Below are positions 25,109 through 33,797 of a stretch of DNA of 64,000 nucleotides, one piece after another (the stretch's first letter is position 1; each line of letters begins with the position of its first letter). The DNA is from Rhodobacter sp. (lineage in GTDB: Bacteria > Pseudomonadota > Alphaproteobacteria > Rhodobacterales > Rhodobacteraceae): NCBI GenBank assembly GCA_020637555.1, contig JACKKF010000005.1, positions 248,001 to 312,000 on the forward strand, given 5' to 3'. A program made the position numbers and the translations under genes. The notes under the pieces were generated by a model, which ran no database searches, had not been told where the DNA came from, and saw nothing but the letters and a program-made list of their open reading frames with translations.

Positions 25109-26512
25109 ATGACCACGATCCGGTTGTTCAACACCCGCACCCGCGAGAAGGAGGTGTTCACCCCCTTCGACCGGACCGACGTGCGGATGTATGTCTGCGG
25201 CCCCACCGTCTATGATCGGGCGCATCTGGGCAATGCGCGGCCGGTGCTGGTGTTCGACGTGCTGTTCCGGCTGCTGCGCCATGTCTATGGCGCCGATGCC
25301 GTGCGCTATGTGCGCAATTTCACCGATGTGGATGACAAGATCAACGCCACGGCCCAGGCCCGCAAGGACGCCGGGGCGGACGGCACGCTGGAAGACCTGA
25401 TCCGCGACCGGACCGAGGAAACCATCGCCTGGTATCACGCCGACATGGACGCGCTGGGCGCGCTGAGGCCCACGGACGAGCCGCGCGCGACGGATTACAT
25501 CGGCGCGATGATCGCCATGATCCAGACGCTGATCGACAAGGGCCACGCGTACGCGGTCTCGGGGCATGTGCTGTTCGACGTGCGCAGCTATCCCGACTAT
25601 GGGCGGCTGTCGGGGCGGTCGGTCGATGACATGATCGCGGGCGCCCGGGTCGAGGTGGCGCCCTTCAAGCGGGACCCGATGGATTTCGTGCTGTGGAAGC
25701 CCTCGGATGCCAATCTGCCGGGTTGGGACAGCCCCTGGGGCCGGGGGCGGCCGGGCTGGCATATCGAATGCTCGGCGATGAGCTATGAGTTGCTGGGCGC
25801 GTCCTTTGACATCCACGGCGGCGGGCTGGACCTGCAATTCCCGCACCACGAGAACGAGATCGCGCAATCGTGCTGCGCGCATCCGGGATCCGATTTCGCG
25901 CGGGTCTGGATGCACAACGAGATGCTGCTGGTCGAAGGCAAGAAGATGTCCAAGTCGCTGGGCAACTTCTTTACCGTGCGCGAGTTGCTGGAGCAGGGCT
26001 ATCCGGGCGAGGTGATCCGGTTCGTCATGCTGTCCACCCATTATCGCAAGCCGATGGACTGGACGGCGGAGAAGGCGCGCGAGGCGGAGGTGACGTTGCG
26101 CAAGTGGCGGGCACTTGTGGCAGACGCGACGCCCGCACGTCCCGTTGCCGGTGTCGTGGATGCATTGTCTGATGACCTGAACACGGCTGCGGCCTTCGCG
26201 GCGCTTCACGTCGCTGCGGATGAGGCGGCAGGCAAGGGCGGACCTTTTGTCGACATGTTCCTTGCTTCGGCTCAGCTGCTGGGCCTGTTGGAGCCCGGCA
26301 TGGGCGACTGGGCCGCCGGTGTGGACCTGTCCGGACTGGCCGGGAAATTGGCGGACTTGCGCGCGACGGCGATGGCGTCCAAGGATTTTTCCCCGGTCGA
26401 TGCGCTGAAAGCCGCGCTGATCGCTGCCGGGGTCGAGGTGCGCATGTCGAAGGCGGGCGTCGAACTGGTGCCCGGCGCGGGGTTCGATCCGGCGAAGCTG
26501 GAGGGGTTGTGA
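25109..26512 (+). CDS. cysS: Cysteinyl-tRNA synthetase
   Basis: The 467-residue class Ia synthetase charges tRNA-Cys. It has the zinc/substrate segment VRMYVCGPTVYDRAHLGNARP with the HIGH-type HLGN, the zinc ligands CSAMS and HHENEIAQS, and the KMSKS loop GKKMSKSLGNFF. Length and order are normal. A Shine-Dalgarno-like GGGGAG lies 8 bases before the ATG. It follows the Cys-rich leader peptide and a set of hairpins, so expression is likely tuned by the charging state of tRNA-Cys. Confidence 0.98.
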   Translation: MTTIRLFNTRTREKEVFTPFDRTDVRMYVCGPTVYDRAHLGNARPVLVFDVLFRLLRHVYGADAVRYVRNFTDVDDKINATAQARKDAGADGTLEDLIRDRTEETIAWYHADMDALGALRPTDEPRATDYIGAMIAMIQTLIDKGHAYAVSGHVLFDVRSYPDYGRLSGRSVDDMIAGARVEVAPFKRDPMDFVLWKPSDANLPGWDSPWGRGRPGWHIECSAMSYELLGASFDIHGGGLDLQFPHHENEIAQSCCAHPGSDFARVWMHNEMLLVEGKKMSKSLGNFFTVRELLEQGYPGEVIRFVMLSTHYRKPMDWTAEKAREAEVTLRKWRALVADATPARPVAGVVDALSDDLNTAAAFAALHVAADEAAGKGGPFVDMFLASAQLLGLLEPGMGDWAAGVDLSGLAGKLADLRATAMASKDFSPVDALKAALIAAGVEVRMSKAGVELVPGAGFDPAKLEGL

Positions 26513-26523
26513 TGGCGGCGGTC

Positions 26524-26675
26524 ACGGTGCGTGCAAGCACGCACCCTACCAGACTTGGCGATGGTGCGTCTCGGGCGGGGTGCGGACCGGGGGTTTCACA
26601 CCCCCGGACCCCCGTGGGATATTTGCGGCACAAAGATGAAGGGGCCTTGGTAGGGTGCGTGCTTGCACGCACCGT
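26524..26675. repeat. MITE-like element with 28-bp perfect terminal inverted repeats
   Basis: A 152-base segment between cysS and cimA is bounded by perfect inverted repeats, 26524-26551 and 26648-26675. Each repeat itself contains the palindrome GGTGCGTGCAAGCACGCACC, so each end can form its own hairpin. The interior carries a GGGGGTTTCACACCCCC hairpin and the recurring motif CCCCGTGGGATATTTGCGGC followed by ACAAAGATGA. It has no coding capacity. The ends look like a non-autonomous mobile element, and similar palindromes are familiar from Rhodobacteraceae intergenic regions. Confidence 0.7.
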
Positions 26676-26698
26676 TCGGCGGCCTGGGGAGCGGTGCG

Positions 26699-28321
26699 AT
26701 GCGTGAGCGGCTTTATCTCTATGACACCACCCTCAGGGACGGACAGCAGACGCAGGGCGTCCAGTTCTCGACCCCGGAGAAGGTCGCGATCGCCCGGGCG
26801 CTGGATGCTCTGGGCGTGGACTACATCGAAGGCGGCTGGCCGGGCGCGAACCCGACAGACAGCGAGTTTTTCGACCAGCGGCCGCAGACGCGCGCGATTT
26901 TCACCGCCTTCGGCATGACCAAGCGGGCGGGGCGGTCGGCCGCGAATGACGATGTTCTGGCCGGCGTCATGAACGCGGGCACCCCCGCGGTCTGCCTGGT
27001 CGGCAAGACGCATGATTTCCATGTCACCACCGCGCTGGGCATCTCGTTGGATGAAAACCGCGACGCGATTCGCGAATCCGTGGCGCATATGGTCGCGCAG
27101 GGGCGCGAGGCGCTGTTCGACGCCGAGCATTTCTTTGACGGATACAAGGCCAACCGCGCCTATGCGTTGTCCTGTCTGGCGGCCGCGCTTGACGCCGGCG
27201 CGCGCTGGATCGTGCTGTGCGATACCAACGGTGGCACCTTGCCCGCCGAGGTCGGCCGCATCGTGACCGAGGTGATCGCCGCGGGTATCCCCGGCGAACG
27301 GCTGGGCATTCATTGCCATGACGACACCGGCAACGCGGTCGCGGCCTCGCTGGCGGCGGTGGATGCCGGCGTGCGTCAGATCCAGGGCACGCTGAACGGT
27401 CTGGGCGAACGCTGCGGCAATGCCAATCTCACCAGCCTGATCCCGACCCTTTTGTTGAAGGACCCTTACGCCAGCCGGTTCGACACCGGGATCACGCCCC
27501 AGGCGCTGGCCGGTCTGGTCAAGCTTTCGCGGCAGCTGGACGACATCCTGAACCGGGTGCCTCTGCGTTCGGCGCCCTATGTCGGGGCGTCGGCCTTTGC
27601 CCACAAGGCCGGTCTGCACGCCAGCGCCATCCTCAAGGATCCGACCACCTACGAACATATCGAGCCCGCCCTGGTGGGCAACGGCCGCATCATCCCGATG
27701 TCGAACCAGGCCGGGCAGTCCAATCTGCGCGCGCGTCTGGCCTCGGCCGGGCTGGAGGTCGCGCCCGGGGATCCGGCGCTTGCGCGCATTCTCGACGCGG
27801 TCAAGCTGCGTGAGGATCAGGGCTATGCCTATGACGGGGCGCAGGCGTCGTTCGAGTTGCTGGCGCGGGCCGAACTGGGCCTGCTGCCGCGCTTTTTCGA
27901 GGTCAAGCGGTATCGCGTCACGGTCGAGCGGCGCAAGAACCGCTATGACCGCATGGTCAGCGTGTCCGAGGCGGTGGTCGTGGTCAAGATCGGCGACCAG
28001 AAGGTGCTGTCGGTCAGCGAAAGCATGGACGAGACCGGAACCGACCGCGGGCCGGTGAACGCACTGTCCAAGGCGCTTGGCAAGGATCTGGGGCCGTATC
28101 AGGCCAGCATCGACGACATGAAGCTGGTGGATTTCAAGGTGCGCATCACCCAGGGCGGAACCGAGGCCGTCACCCGCGTCATCATCGACAGCGAGGACGG
28201 GCAGGGGCGGCGATGGTCCACCGTCGGGGTCAGCGCGAACATCGTCGACGCGTCCTTCAGCGCGTTGCTGGATGCGATCACCTGGAAGCTGATCCGCGAC
28301 GGCATCCCGGCGATCATGTAA
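26699..28321 (+). CDS. cimA: Citramalate synthase
   Basis: The 540-residue enzyme condenses acetyl-CoA with pyruvate to (R)-citramalate, the first step of the pyruvate route to isoleucine. The HMGL-like catalytic TIM barrel begins LYLYDTTLRDGQQTQGVQFS and has the metal-site HCHDDTGNAVA and LNGLGERCGN; the helical linker with GASAFAHKAGLHASAI follows, and the C-terminal regulatory LeuA-type dimer domain spans about 400-530. The length and the DTTLRDGQQTQG signature place it with CimA rather than 2-isopropylmalate synthase. The ATG at 26699 lies just after the MITE-like element. Confidence 0.95.
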   Translation: MRERLYLYDTTLRDGQQTQGVQFSTPEKVAIARALDALGVDYIEGGWPGANPTDSEFFDQRPQTRAIFTAFGMTKRAGRSAANDDVLAGVMNAGTPAVCLVGKTHDFHVTTALGISLDENRDAIRESVAHMVAQGREALFDAEHFFDGYKANRAYALSCLAAALDAGARWIVLCDTNGGTLPAEVGRIVTEVIAAGIPGERLGIHCHDDTGNAVAASLAAVDAGVRQIQGTLNGLGERCGNANLTSLIPTLLLKDPYASRFDTGITPQALAGLVKLSRQLDDILNRVPLRSAPYVGASAFAHKAGLHASAILKDPTTYEHIEPALVGNGRIIPMSNQAGQSNLRARLASAGLEVAPGDPALARILDAVKLREDQGYAYDGAQASFELLARAELGLLPRFFEVKRYRVTVERRKNRYDRMVSVSEAVVVVKIGDQKVLSVSESMDETGTDRGPVNALSKALGKDLGPYQASIDDMKLVDFKVRITQGGTEAVTRVIIDSEDGQGRRWSTVGVSANIVDASFSALLDAITWKLIRDGIPAIM

Positions 28322-28365
28322 CCTTGACGTTACCTTTTGGCGCCGTTATGTAACCTTTGGGTTAC
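28318..28365. promoter_or_regulatory. Two GTAAC-based inverted repeats, candidate operators
   Basis: GTAAC-CTTGAC-GTTAC (28318-28333) overlaps the cimA stop, and GTAACC-TTTG-GGTTAC (28350-28365) follows 13 bases before the membrane-protein start. The two share the half-site GTAAC(C). They are the obvious binding-site candidates for the small XRE regulator encoded by the same operon, which would make it autoregulated. Confidence 0.6.
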
Positions 28366-28377
28366 AAGGGGGCCGCG

Positions 28378-28779
28378 ATGCGCGCCGAAGCGATCAGCCG
28401 CCTGCGCGCGGTCTTGCTGGGACTGACCGGGCTGGGGTGTCTGGCCTATGCGGTGGCGGCGCTTGTGGCGGGGCGGCCCGACCCGGTGGCGTGGTATTGG
28501 CCCTCGGTCCTGGGCGCGCTGTCGGGCCTGGCGATCGGCGCGGTTTCGGTCCGGGCCGGGCGGGCGGCCTCGCGCGCGGCGGCGGACGAGTTGTTCCGCC
28601 TCGTCTGGGCGCGCGCGCAGGGGCAGGCCTATTGGGTGTCTCTGGCGATCTTCGCGGTCCTGGGTTTTGTCGCTGCGGCGGGTCTGATCGGTTGGGCGAC
28701 GGCCTATGCGGCCATGGGGTGCCTGATGGGGGCGGCGTTTCTGCTGCTCTTTGTCTGGCACGATCTGAGGCTGGCATGA
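28378..28779 (+). CDS. Small membrane protein paired with an XRE regulator
   Basis: The 133-residue protein has four hydrophobic helices (about 12-32, 38-56, 82-103 and 107-128) and a hydrophilic stretch with a SRAAADELFRLVWARAQG segment between the second and third. No catalytic motif is seen; it resembles the small transmembrane proteins often encoded with short HTH regulators. Its stop overlaps the regulator's ATG (ATGA). The function is unknown; it may modulate or anchor the regulator, or be its target. Confidence 0.75.
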   Translation: MRAEAISRLRAVLLGLTGLGCLAYAVAALVAGRPDPVAWYWPSVLGALSGLAIGAVSVRAGRAASRAAADELFRLVWARAQGQAYWVSLAIFAVLGFVAAAGLIGWATAYAAMGCLMGAAFLLLFVWHDLRLA

Positions 28780-28979
28780 GCCTGCGTGTCCATCTGGCCG
28801 CGTATCGAAAACGCCGGGGCCTGACCCAGGCGCAACTGGCCGAGGCCGCCTGCGTCAGCCGCAAGACGATCAACACCATCGAGAACCGCATCTTCGTGCC
28901 CTCGACCACGCTGGCGCTGGTGCTGGCGCGCGCGCTGGGGGTCAGCGTCCATGACCTGTTCGAACTGGAGGACGAATGA
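28776..28979 (+). CDS. Short XRE/Cro-type HTH regulator
   Basis: The 67-residue protein is essentially one helix-turn-helix domain: LAAYRKRRGLTQAQLAEAACVSRKTINTIENRIFVPS, followed by LARALGVSVHDLFELEDE. It corresponds to the compact YozG-like regulators that end in a DLF motif. It is translationally coupled to the membrane protein before it. It probably binds the GTAACC palindromes in front of the operon. Confidence 0.92.
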   Translation: MSLRVHLAAYRKRRGLTQAQLAEAACVSRKTINTIENRIFVPSTTLALVLARALGVSVHDLFELEDE

Positions 28980-29100
28980 TCCTGCCCCCTCGGCGGCCTT
29001 GTGCCTTCCCTGTGCGTGATCGGGGGCCACGGGGCCCGGTGATCGCCGGCGTGCAGGGACCCACCGATCCGCATCGAAACCTGACCTTGGGAGACCCGAC

Positions 29101-30084
29101 ATGACCCTCTGGACGAAATTCGCGCTTTCGGCGGCGTTGTGCGTGATCATCCCGGCCGGGATCGCGCTGGGTTTGATCGCCAGCGACCGGCCGGTGCCGG
29201 ACCTGCGCGCCGAAACCGGCGGGCTTGATTTCAGCCGTCTCGGCCCGGCCGAGGCGCCCCCGCTGCGCCTGTATGCGGCGCGGGATGGGGCGCAACTGGG
29301 GTTCCGGCGCTGGGACAGTGGCCACGAGGGGGCGCCGCTGGTCGTGGCGCTGCACGGATCGGGCTGGCACGGCGCGCAATTCGCGGGGCTCGGCGCGGCG
29401 CTGGCAGGGCAGGGGGTCGATGTGATCGCGCCCGATCTGCGCGGTCACGGCCCGTCGCCCGAACGGCGCGGCGACATCGACTATCTTGGCCAGTTCGAGG
29501 ATGACATCGCCGACCTGATCGCCGATCAGGCGGCGCCCGGGCAACAGGTCGTGCTGCTGGGGCATTCCTCGGGTGGGGGGCTGGCGATCCGATTTGCCGG
29601 CGGGGCGCATCGCGGGCTGATCGACCGGGCGGTGCTGCTGGCGCCCTTCGTGCAGCATGACGCGCCGACCGCCCGTCCAGACTCGGGCGGTTGGGCGCGG
29701 GTGATGATCCGGCGGGTGATCGGGCTGACCATGCTGAACGCGGTCGGCATCCGGGCGCTGAACGGTCTGCCGGTCATCCAGTTCCGCTTTCCCGCCAGCG
29801 TTCTGGACGGACCGGCGGGGACGACCGCGACCCGGGCCTACAGCTATCGGCTGAATACCTCGTATGCGCCGCGGCGGGCCTGGCAAGGGGATGTCGCAGC
29901 CTTGCCGCCCTTCCTGCTGGTCGCCGGTCGCGCGGACGAGGCCTTTCGCGCCGAGGCCTACGAGCCGACCTTTGCCGCGCTGACCCCGAACGGCACCTAT
30001 GCGCTGACCGGGGCAAGCCATCTGTCGGTCGTCGACGATCCCGAAACGCTGGCCCGGGTGCTGGCGTTCCTGCGTCGGGGCTGA
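29101..30084 (+). CDS. Alpha/beta hydrolase with N-terminal membrane helix
   Basis: The 327-residue protein has an N-terminal signal anchor (about residues 5-27), then an alpha/beta-hydrolase fold. The oxyanion region is ALHGSGWHG, the nucleophile elbow is GHSSGG with S156, the acid is in VAGRADEAF and the histidine in GASHLSVV near the end. PDLRGHGPSP is typical of serine aminopeptidase S33/lysophospholipase-like members. It probably acts on a lipid or ester in the periplasm or at the membrane. It is preceded by a 121-base gap with no evident gene. Confidence 0.88.
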   Translation: MTLWTKFALSAALCVIIPAGIALGLIASDRPVPDLRAETGGLDFSRLGPAEAPPLRLYAARDGAQLGFRRWDSGHEGAPLVVALHGSGWHGAQFAGLGAALAGQGVDVIAPDLRGHGPSPERRGDIDYLGQFEDDIADLIADQAAPGQQVVLLGHSSGGGLAIRFAGGAHRGLIDRAVLLAPFVQHDAPTARPDSGGWARVMIRRVIGLTMLNAVGIRALNGLPVIQFRFPASVLDGPAGTTATRAYSYRLNTSYAPRRAWQGDVAALPPFLLVAGRADEAFRAEAYEPTFAALTPNGTYALTGASHLSVVDDPETLARVLAFLRRG

Positions 30085-30124
30085 GGGGCTGGTATCCGCG
30101 CAGGCGCCGCGCTATGCCGCTGCC

Positions 30125-30895
30125 ATGGAAACCGCCGCCATCACCGCCTGCGCCGCCCTTGTCGAACGGGGAGATCCCGACCGCTTTCTGGCGGCGATGG
30201 CGGCGCCCGTTGCGGCGCGCGGCGCGCTGTTCACCCTGACGGCGTTCAACCTGGAACTGGCACGCATTCCCTGGGTCACGCGCGAAACCGTGTTGGCACA
30301 GATGCGGTTGCAGTTCTGGCGCGATGTGGTCGCGGGCGAGGACCCGGCACCGCATGAGGTCGCCGGCCCGCTCAGGGCGCTGTTGGCCGGCACGGACCTG
30401 ACGCCTGCGCCGTTGCTGGCGATGATCGACGCGCGCGAGGTCGAACTGGGCACAAGCCGCCCCTTTGCCGATACCGAGGCGCTGTGGCGCTATCTCTCGG
30501 GCACGGGGGGCGCGCTGATGGTGGCCATGGTTCAGGCCCTGGGCGGGGCGGGCGACGCATCCGGCCATGACGCCGCCGAGGCGATCGGAACGGCGCAGGG
30601 GCTGGCGAATTACCTGGCCGCGGTGCCTGCGCTGACGGTGGCCGGTCGCCACCCCTTGCCGGATCAGACAGCGGCCGCCGTGGCCGATCTGGCGGCCGAG
30701 GGCCTGCGCCGGTTCGATCAGGCGCGCCGGCGGCGCCCGACCCTGCCGCGCGCCGCCCTGCTGGGGGCCTGGCGCACGCGGTCGCTGCTGGCGCAGGCCC
30801 TGGCAGGGCCCGGCGCGGTTCTGACCTCGGGTTTGCCGCAGTCCGAATTCCGTCGGCGCGGCAGTCTTCTGTGGCGCGCGTTAACCGGTCCTTAA
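30125..30895 (+). CDS. Squalene/phytoene synthase family protein
   Basis: The 256-residue helical protein matches the squalene/phytoene synthase superfamily in the N-terminal FTLTAFNLELARIPWVTRE followed by MRLQFWRDVVAGE, and in GTAQGLANYLAAVPAL. It lacks the two DxxxD prenyl-diphosphate motifs, so it is unlikely to make phytoene. It resembles the group related to mitochondrial NDUFAF6, which helps assemble respiratory complex I. The function here is inferred only. Confidence 0.78.
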   Translation: METAAITACAALVERGDPDRFLAAMAAPVAARGALFTLTAFNLELARIPWVTRETVLAQMRLQFWRDVVAGEDPAPHEVAGPLRALLAGTDLTPAPLLAMIDAREVELGTSRPFADTEALWRYLSGTGGALMVAMVQALGGAGDASGHDAAEAIGTAQGLANYLAAVPALTVAGRHPLPDQTAAAVADLAAEGLRRFDQARRRRPTLPRAALLGAWRTRSLLAQALAGPGAVLTSGLPQSEFRRRGSLLWRALTGP

Positions 30896-31021
30896 GGGCG
30901 CATGGTTGACCTTGGACGTGCCAGGGCTTAGGTCAATTCATGGTATCTGGCTTCTGTTCGGCCAGTCGGGTTCGTTTTCGGTACTCTCTGTTTTCCCTGC
31001 CATTTGCCAAGGGAGGCGTCC

Positions 31022-31474
31022 GTGATCGGACATGGGGTCCCGGGTCTGAATATCCGGCAAGAGTATCTGTTTCCGGCGTCGCCAGCGGCCATCTTCGACG
31101 CGCTGACCCAGCAGGTCGATCGCTGGTGGCCAGCGACGGGCCGGCTGCTGGGGCCGGGCAGTCACCTGTCGCTTCCGGCGATCCTGGGTGGCGAATTCAC
31201 CGAAACGGCGGGCCAGGCCGGCGCGATCTGGGGGCGTGTCGATGCGGTCGAAGCGGGGCGGCGCCTGTATCTTCAAGGCTGGTTCGGGGTGCGCGGCGTC
31301 GTGGCCGGTCGGGTGTATTTCGATCTCGAGCCCCAGGGCGACCAGACCCGTTTGATCCTGTTGCACCAGGCCATCGGCCCGGTGTCCGAAGATCAGAGTT
31401 CGCGCCATCGCGCGCTGTGGCGCGAGATTCTGGATCAGGCGCTGCGCAGCCACCTGTCCGGCCTCGCGGTCTGA
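31022..31474 (+). CDS. SRPBCC family protein (AHSA1-like)
   Basis: The 150-residue protein has the AHSA1/START-type pattern: LNIRQEYLFPASPAAIFDALTQQVDRWWP at the start, a beta-rich centre (GAIWGRVDAVEAGRRLYLQGWF) and a C-terminal helix LWREILDQALRSHLS. I chose GTG at 31022 because GGGAGG lies 6 bases before it; a TTG six codons earlier is open but has no ribosome site. Ligand and role are unknown. Confidence 0.78.
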   Translation: MIGHGVPGLNIRQEYLFPASPAAIFDALTQQVDRWWPATGRLLGPGSHLSLPAILGGEFTETAGQAGAIWGRVDAVEAGRRLYLQGWFGVRGVVAGRVYFDLEPQGDQTRLILLHQAIGPVSEDQSSRHRALWREILDQALRSHLSGLAV

Positions 31475-31629
31475 AGGGGGCGTCGGCGCGGCCCGGTCGC
31501 GCTGGTATCGGGCGGCGGGCTGTGGCAGCCTGCGGGCCTGCGCGCCCGACCTGCGCGCCTCCGATCGGCGATGGACCTGCATGACCCTGCGTTCCGACAG
31601 CGTGAGCCCACCCCGAGGGACCGCCTGAC

Positions 31630-32550
31630 ATGGTGGCGGTTCTGTGCTGCGGCGAGGCCTTGATCGACATGGTGCCGCGCGTCCTGGATGGGCGCACCCT
31701 CTACGAGCCGTTGCCGGGGGGCGGGGCGCTGAACACCGCGGTCGCGCTGGGGCGACTGGGCGTGCCGACGGGGTTCCTGTCCGCTCTGGGCACCGATTTC
31801 CTTGGGGAGCGTCTGCGCCGGTCGCTGGCGCAGGCCGGGGTCGATCTGTCCCTGTGCGTCGCGGTGGCGCGGCCCTGCACGCTGGCCTTCGTGGATCTGG
31901 CCGGCGGGCAGCCCCGCTATGCCTTTCATGACGAGGGCACGGCCGGTCGCCTGTTTTCCCGCGCCGATCTGCCCGCGCGCATCACGGCCCGTTGCCTGGT
32001 GTTCGGCGGCATATCGCTGGCGGTCGAGCCCTGTGGAAACGCCTATGAAACGCTTCTGCTGCGCGAGGCTGGCCAGCGGCTGACGATGATCGACCCCAAT
32101 ATCCGGCCGGCCGTCATCGGTGATGACACCGGCTACCGCGCCCGCCTGTCGCGCATGATGGCGGCCGCCGATATCGTCAAGCTGTCGGTCGAGGATCTGC
32201 ACTGGCTGGCCGGGGGCGGGGCCGATTCCCTTGTCGACGGGTTGATCGGGGCCGGCGTGGCGCTGGTCCTTGTCACCGACGGCGCGGCCGGGGCGCAGGC
32301 CGTCACCGCGACCGCGCGGGTGTCGGTGCCCGCGCCACGGGTCACCGTGGTCGACACCGTGGGCGCGGGCGACACGTTCAACGCGGGCGTTCTGTCCAGC
32401 CTGCACCGGGCGGGCGCGCTGAGTCGTGCCGCGGTGCGGTCGCTGAACGAATCGGCCCTGCGCGCGGTCTTGCAGCGGGGAAACGCGGCGGCATCCGTGA
32501 CCGTCGGGCGCGCGGGCGCGAACCCGCCCTGGGCGCACGAGCTGGACTGA
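31630..32550 (+). CDS. PfkB family carbohydrate kinase (fructokinase-like)
   Basis: The 306-residue sugar kinase shows both PfkB signatures: PGGGALNTAVALGRLGVPTGFLSALGTDFLG (about 28-59, quoted as the family block in two halves) and the C-terminal DTVGAGDTFNAG with the catalytic Asp in GAGD. Length and architecture fit fructokinase or 2-keto-3-deoxygluconate kinase types. The start has no neighbours with a transport or catabolic hint, so the sugar cannot be named. Confidence 0.9.
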   Translation: MVAVLCCGEALIDMVPRVLDGRTLYEPLPGGGALNTAVALGRLGVPTGFLSALGTDFLGERLRRSLAQAGVDLSLCVAVARPCTLAFVDLAGGQPRYAFHDEGTAGRLFSRADLPARITARCLVFGGISLAVEPCGNAYETLLLREAGQRLTMIDPNIRPAVIGDDTGYRARLSRMMAAADIVKLSVEDLHWLAGGGADSLVDGLIGAGVALVLVTDGAAGAQAVTATARVSVPAPRVTVVDTVGAGDTFNAGVLSSLHRAGALSRAAVRSLNESALRAVLQRGNAAASVTVGRAGANPPWAHELD

Positions 32551-32642
32551 GCCCCCGCCTTGCAACCCTGGGGCGGTGTGCGCGGGGCGTCCGGCGGTCT
32601 TTTCGCCCCTGGGGGGACCTTTGCGCCGCCGCTTTCGCAAAA

Positions 32643-32671
32643 CTGTTACAAAAGCGTAGCAAACCCGTCAT
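32643..32671 (+). promoter_or_regulatory. Candidate Pho box upstream of pstS
   Basis: Three 7-base half-sites occur at an exact 11-base period: CTGTTAC (32643), GCGTAGC (32654) and CCGTCAT (32665), compared with the PhoB half-site CTGTCAT. They lie 68 bases before the pstS start. The first and third are one to two mismatches from consensus, the middle one is weak. The position and spacing suggest PhoB binding under phosphate starvation. Confidence 0.5.
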
Positions 32672-32738
32672 CGACCGCGCCTAGACCGGCGCCAAGGTCG
32701 CCGAGGGGGCGGCCAGACGGAAAGCCAGGAGTTGTTCC

Positions 32739-33737
32739 ATGACCGCCAAGACCACGCTCAGCGTCGTCGCCCTGACCGCCGCGCTCGCCGCGCCGGCGTT
32801 CGCCCAGACCCGCACCAACATCCAGATCGCCGGCTCCTCGACGGTTCTGCCCTTCGCCTCGATCGTTGCCGAAGAATTCGGCCAGGCGTTCCCCGAATTC
32901 GAAACCCCGGTCGTGTCGTCGGGCGGCACCGGCGGCGGTCTGCGCCAGTTCTGTGAAGGCGTCGGCCCGAACACCATCGACATCGCCGATGCCTCGCGCC
33001 CGATCAAGGCCTCGGAGATCGAAGCCTGCCACGCGAACGGCGTGAACGACATCCGCGAAATCCGCATCGGCTATGACGGCATCGTCTTTGCCTCGCAGCT
33101 GTCGGGCCCCGAATTCGCGCTGACGCCCGAGCTGGTCTACCGCGCCATCGGCGCCAACCAGCCGGAAGGCACCGCGCTGCCGACGAACTGGAGCGATATC
33201 GACCCGTCGCTGCCCAACCAGCGCATCATGATGGCGATCCCCGCCTCGAACCACGGCACCCGTGAAGTGTTCGAGCAGCGCGTGATCGAGGCCGGCTGCC
33301 ACGCCGTTCTGGGTGACGACGCCGAAGGCGACACCTGCCTGTCGCTGCGTCAGGACAACGTCGTCGAGATCGCCGGCGACTATACCGAGACGCTGGCGCG
33401 CCTGAACTCGGACGCGGACACCATCGGCGTGTTCGGCCTGTCGTTCTACGAACAGAACACCGACACCCTGCGCGTTGCCACGATGTCGGGCGTCACCCCC
33501 TCGCTGGAATCGGTCGCTTCGGGTGAATACCCGGTCTCGCGCCCGCTGTTCTTCTACGTCAAGGGCGAGCACATCGGCGTCATCCCCGGCCTGGTGGAAT
33601 ACACCGAGTTCTTCCTGTCCGACGCGATGACCGGCCTGGGTGGCCGTCTGGAAGCCGCCGGCCTGATCCCGGCCCCGGCCGAAGAGATCGCGCAGGTTCT
33701 GGCGAACTTCGAAAACGGTGTGACCGTCGGTCAGTAA
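32739..33737 (+). CDS. pstS: Phosphate ABC transporter substrate-binding protein
   Basis: The 332-residue periplasmic phosphate receptor begins with a Sec signal peptide (residues 1-21, cleavage FAQT near AFA-QT). The binding region starts with IQIAGSSTVLPFASIVAEEFG and contains VVSSGGTGGGLRQFCEG and the IDIADASRPIK block, which are the PstS-like phosphate loops. Codon use is even more strongly biased than in its neighbours, in line with high expression. It is followed by a terminator-like hairpin before pstC. Confidence 0.95.
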   Translation: MTAKTTLSVVALTAALAAPAFAQTRTNIQIAGSSTVLPFASIVAEEFGQAFPEFETPVVSSGGTGGGLRQFCEGVGPNTIDIADASRPIKASEIEACHANGVNDIREIRIGYDGIVFASQLSGPEFALTPELVYRAIGANQPEGTALPTNWSDIDPSLPNQRIMMAIPASNHGTREVFEQRVIEAGCHAVLGDDAEGDTCLSLRQDNVVEIAGDYTETLARLNSDADTIGVFGLSFYEQNTDTLRVATMSGVTPSLESVASGEYPVSRPLFFYVKGEHIGVIPGLVEYTEFFLSDAMTGLGGRLEAAGLIPAPAEEIAQVLANFENGVTVGQ

Positions 33738-33747
33738 CCGGACCAAG

Positions 33748-33777
33748 GCGGCGTCCCGATCCGGGGCGCCGCTTTTT
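33748..33777 (+). terminator. Intrinsic terminator or attenuator between pstS and pstC
   Basis: A 10-bp stem (GCGGCGTCCC with GGGGCGCCGC, one G-T pair) closes the loop GATCC and is followed by TTTTT. It lies 10 bases after the pstS stop and 20 bases before pstC. Partial read-through would give much more PstS than membrane components, a common arrangement for binding-protein operons. Confidence 0.8.
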
Positions 33778-33797
33778 CGTATCGAGAAGGCACCCGC

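Noticed and set aside
26524..26675. A tRNA or other structured RNA gene
   Set aside because: The stems are terminal inverted repeats of an element; there is no anticodon arm, T-loop or CCA end. I also found no convincing tRNA elsewhere in the window.
30125..30895. Phytoene synthase for carotenoids
   Set aside because: Both DxxxD motifs are missing and no other carotenoid or photosynthesis genes are near; the NDUFAF6-like group fits better.
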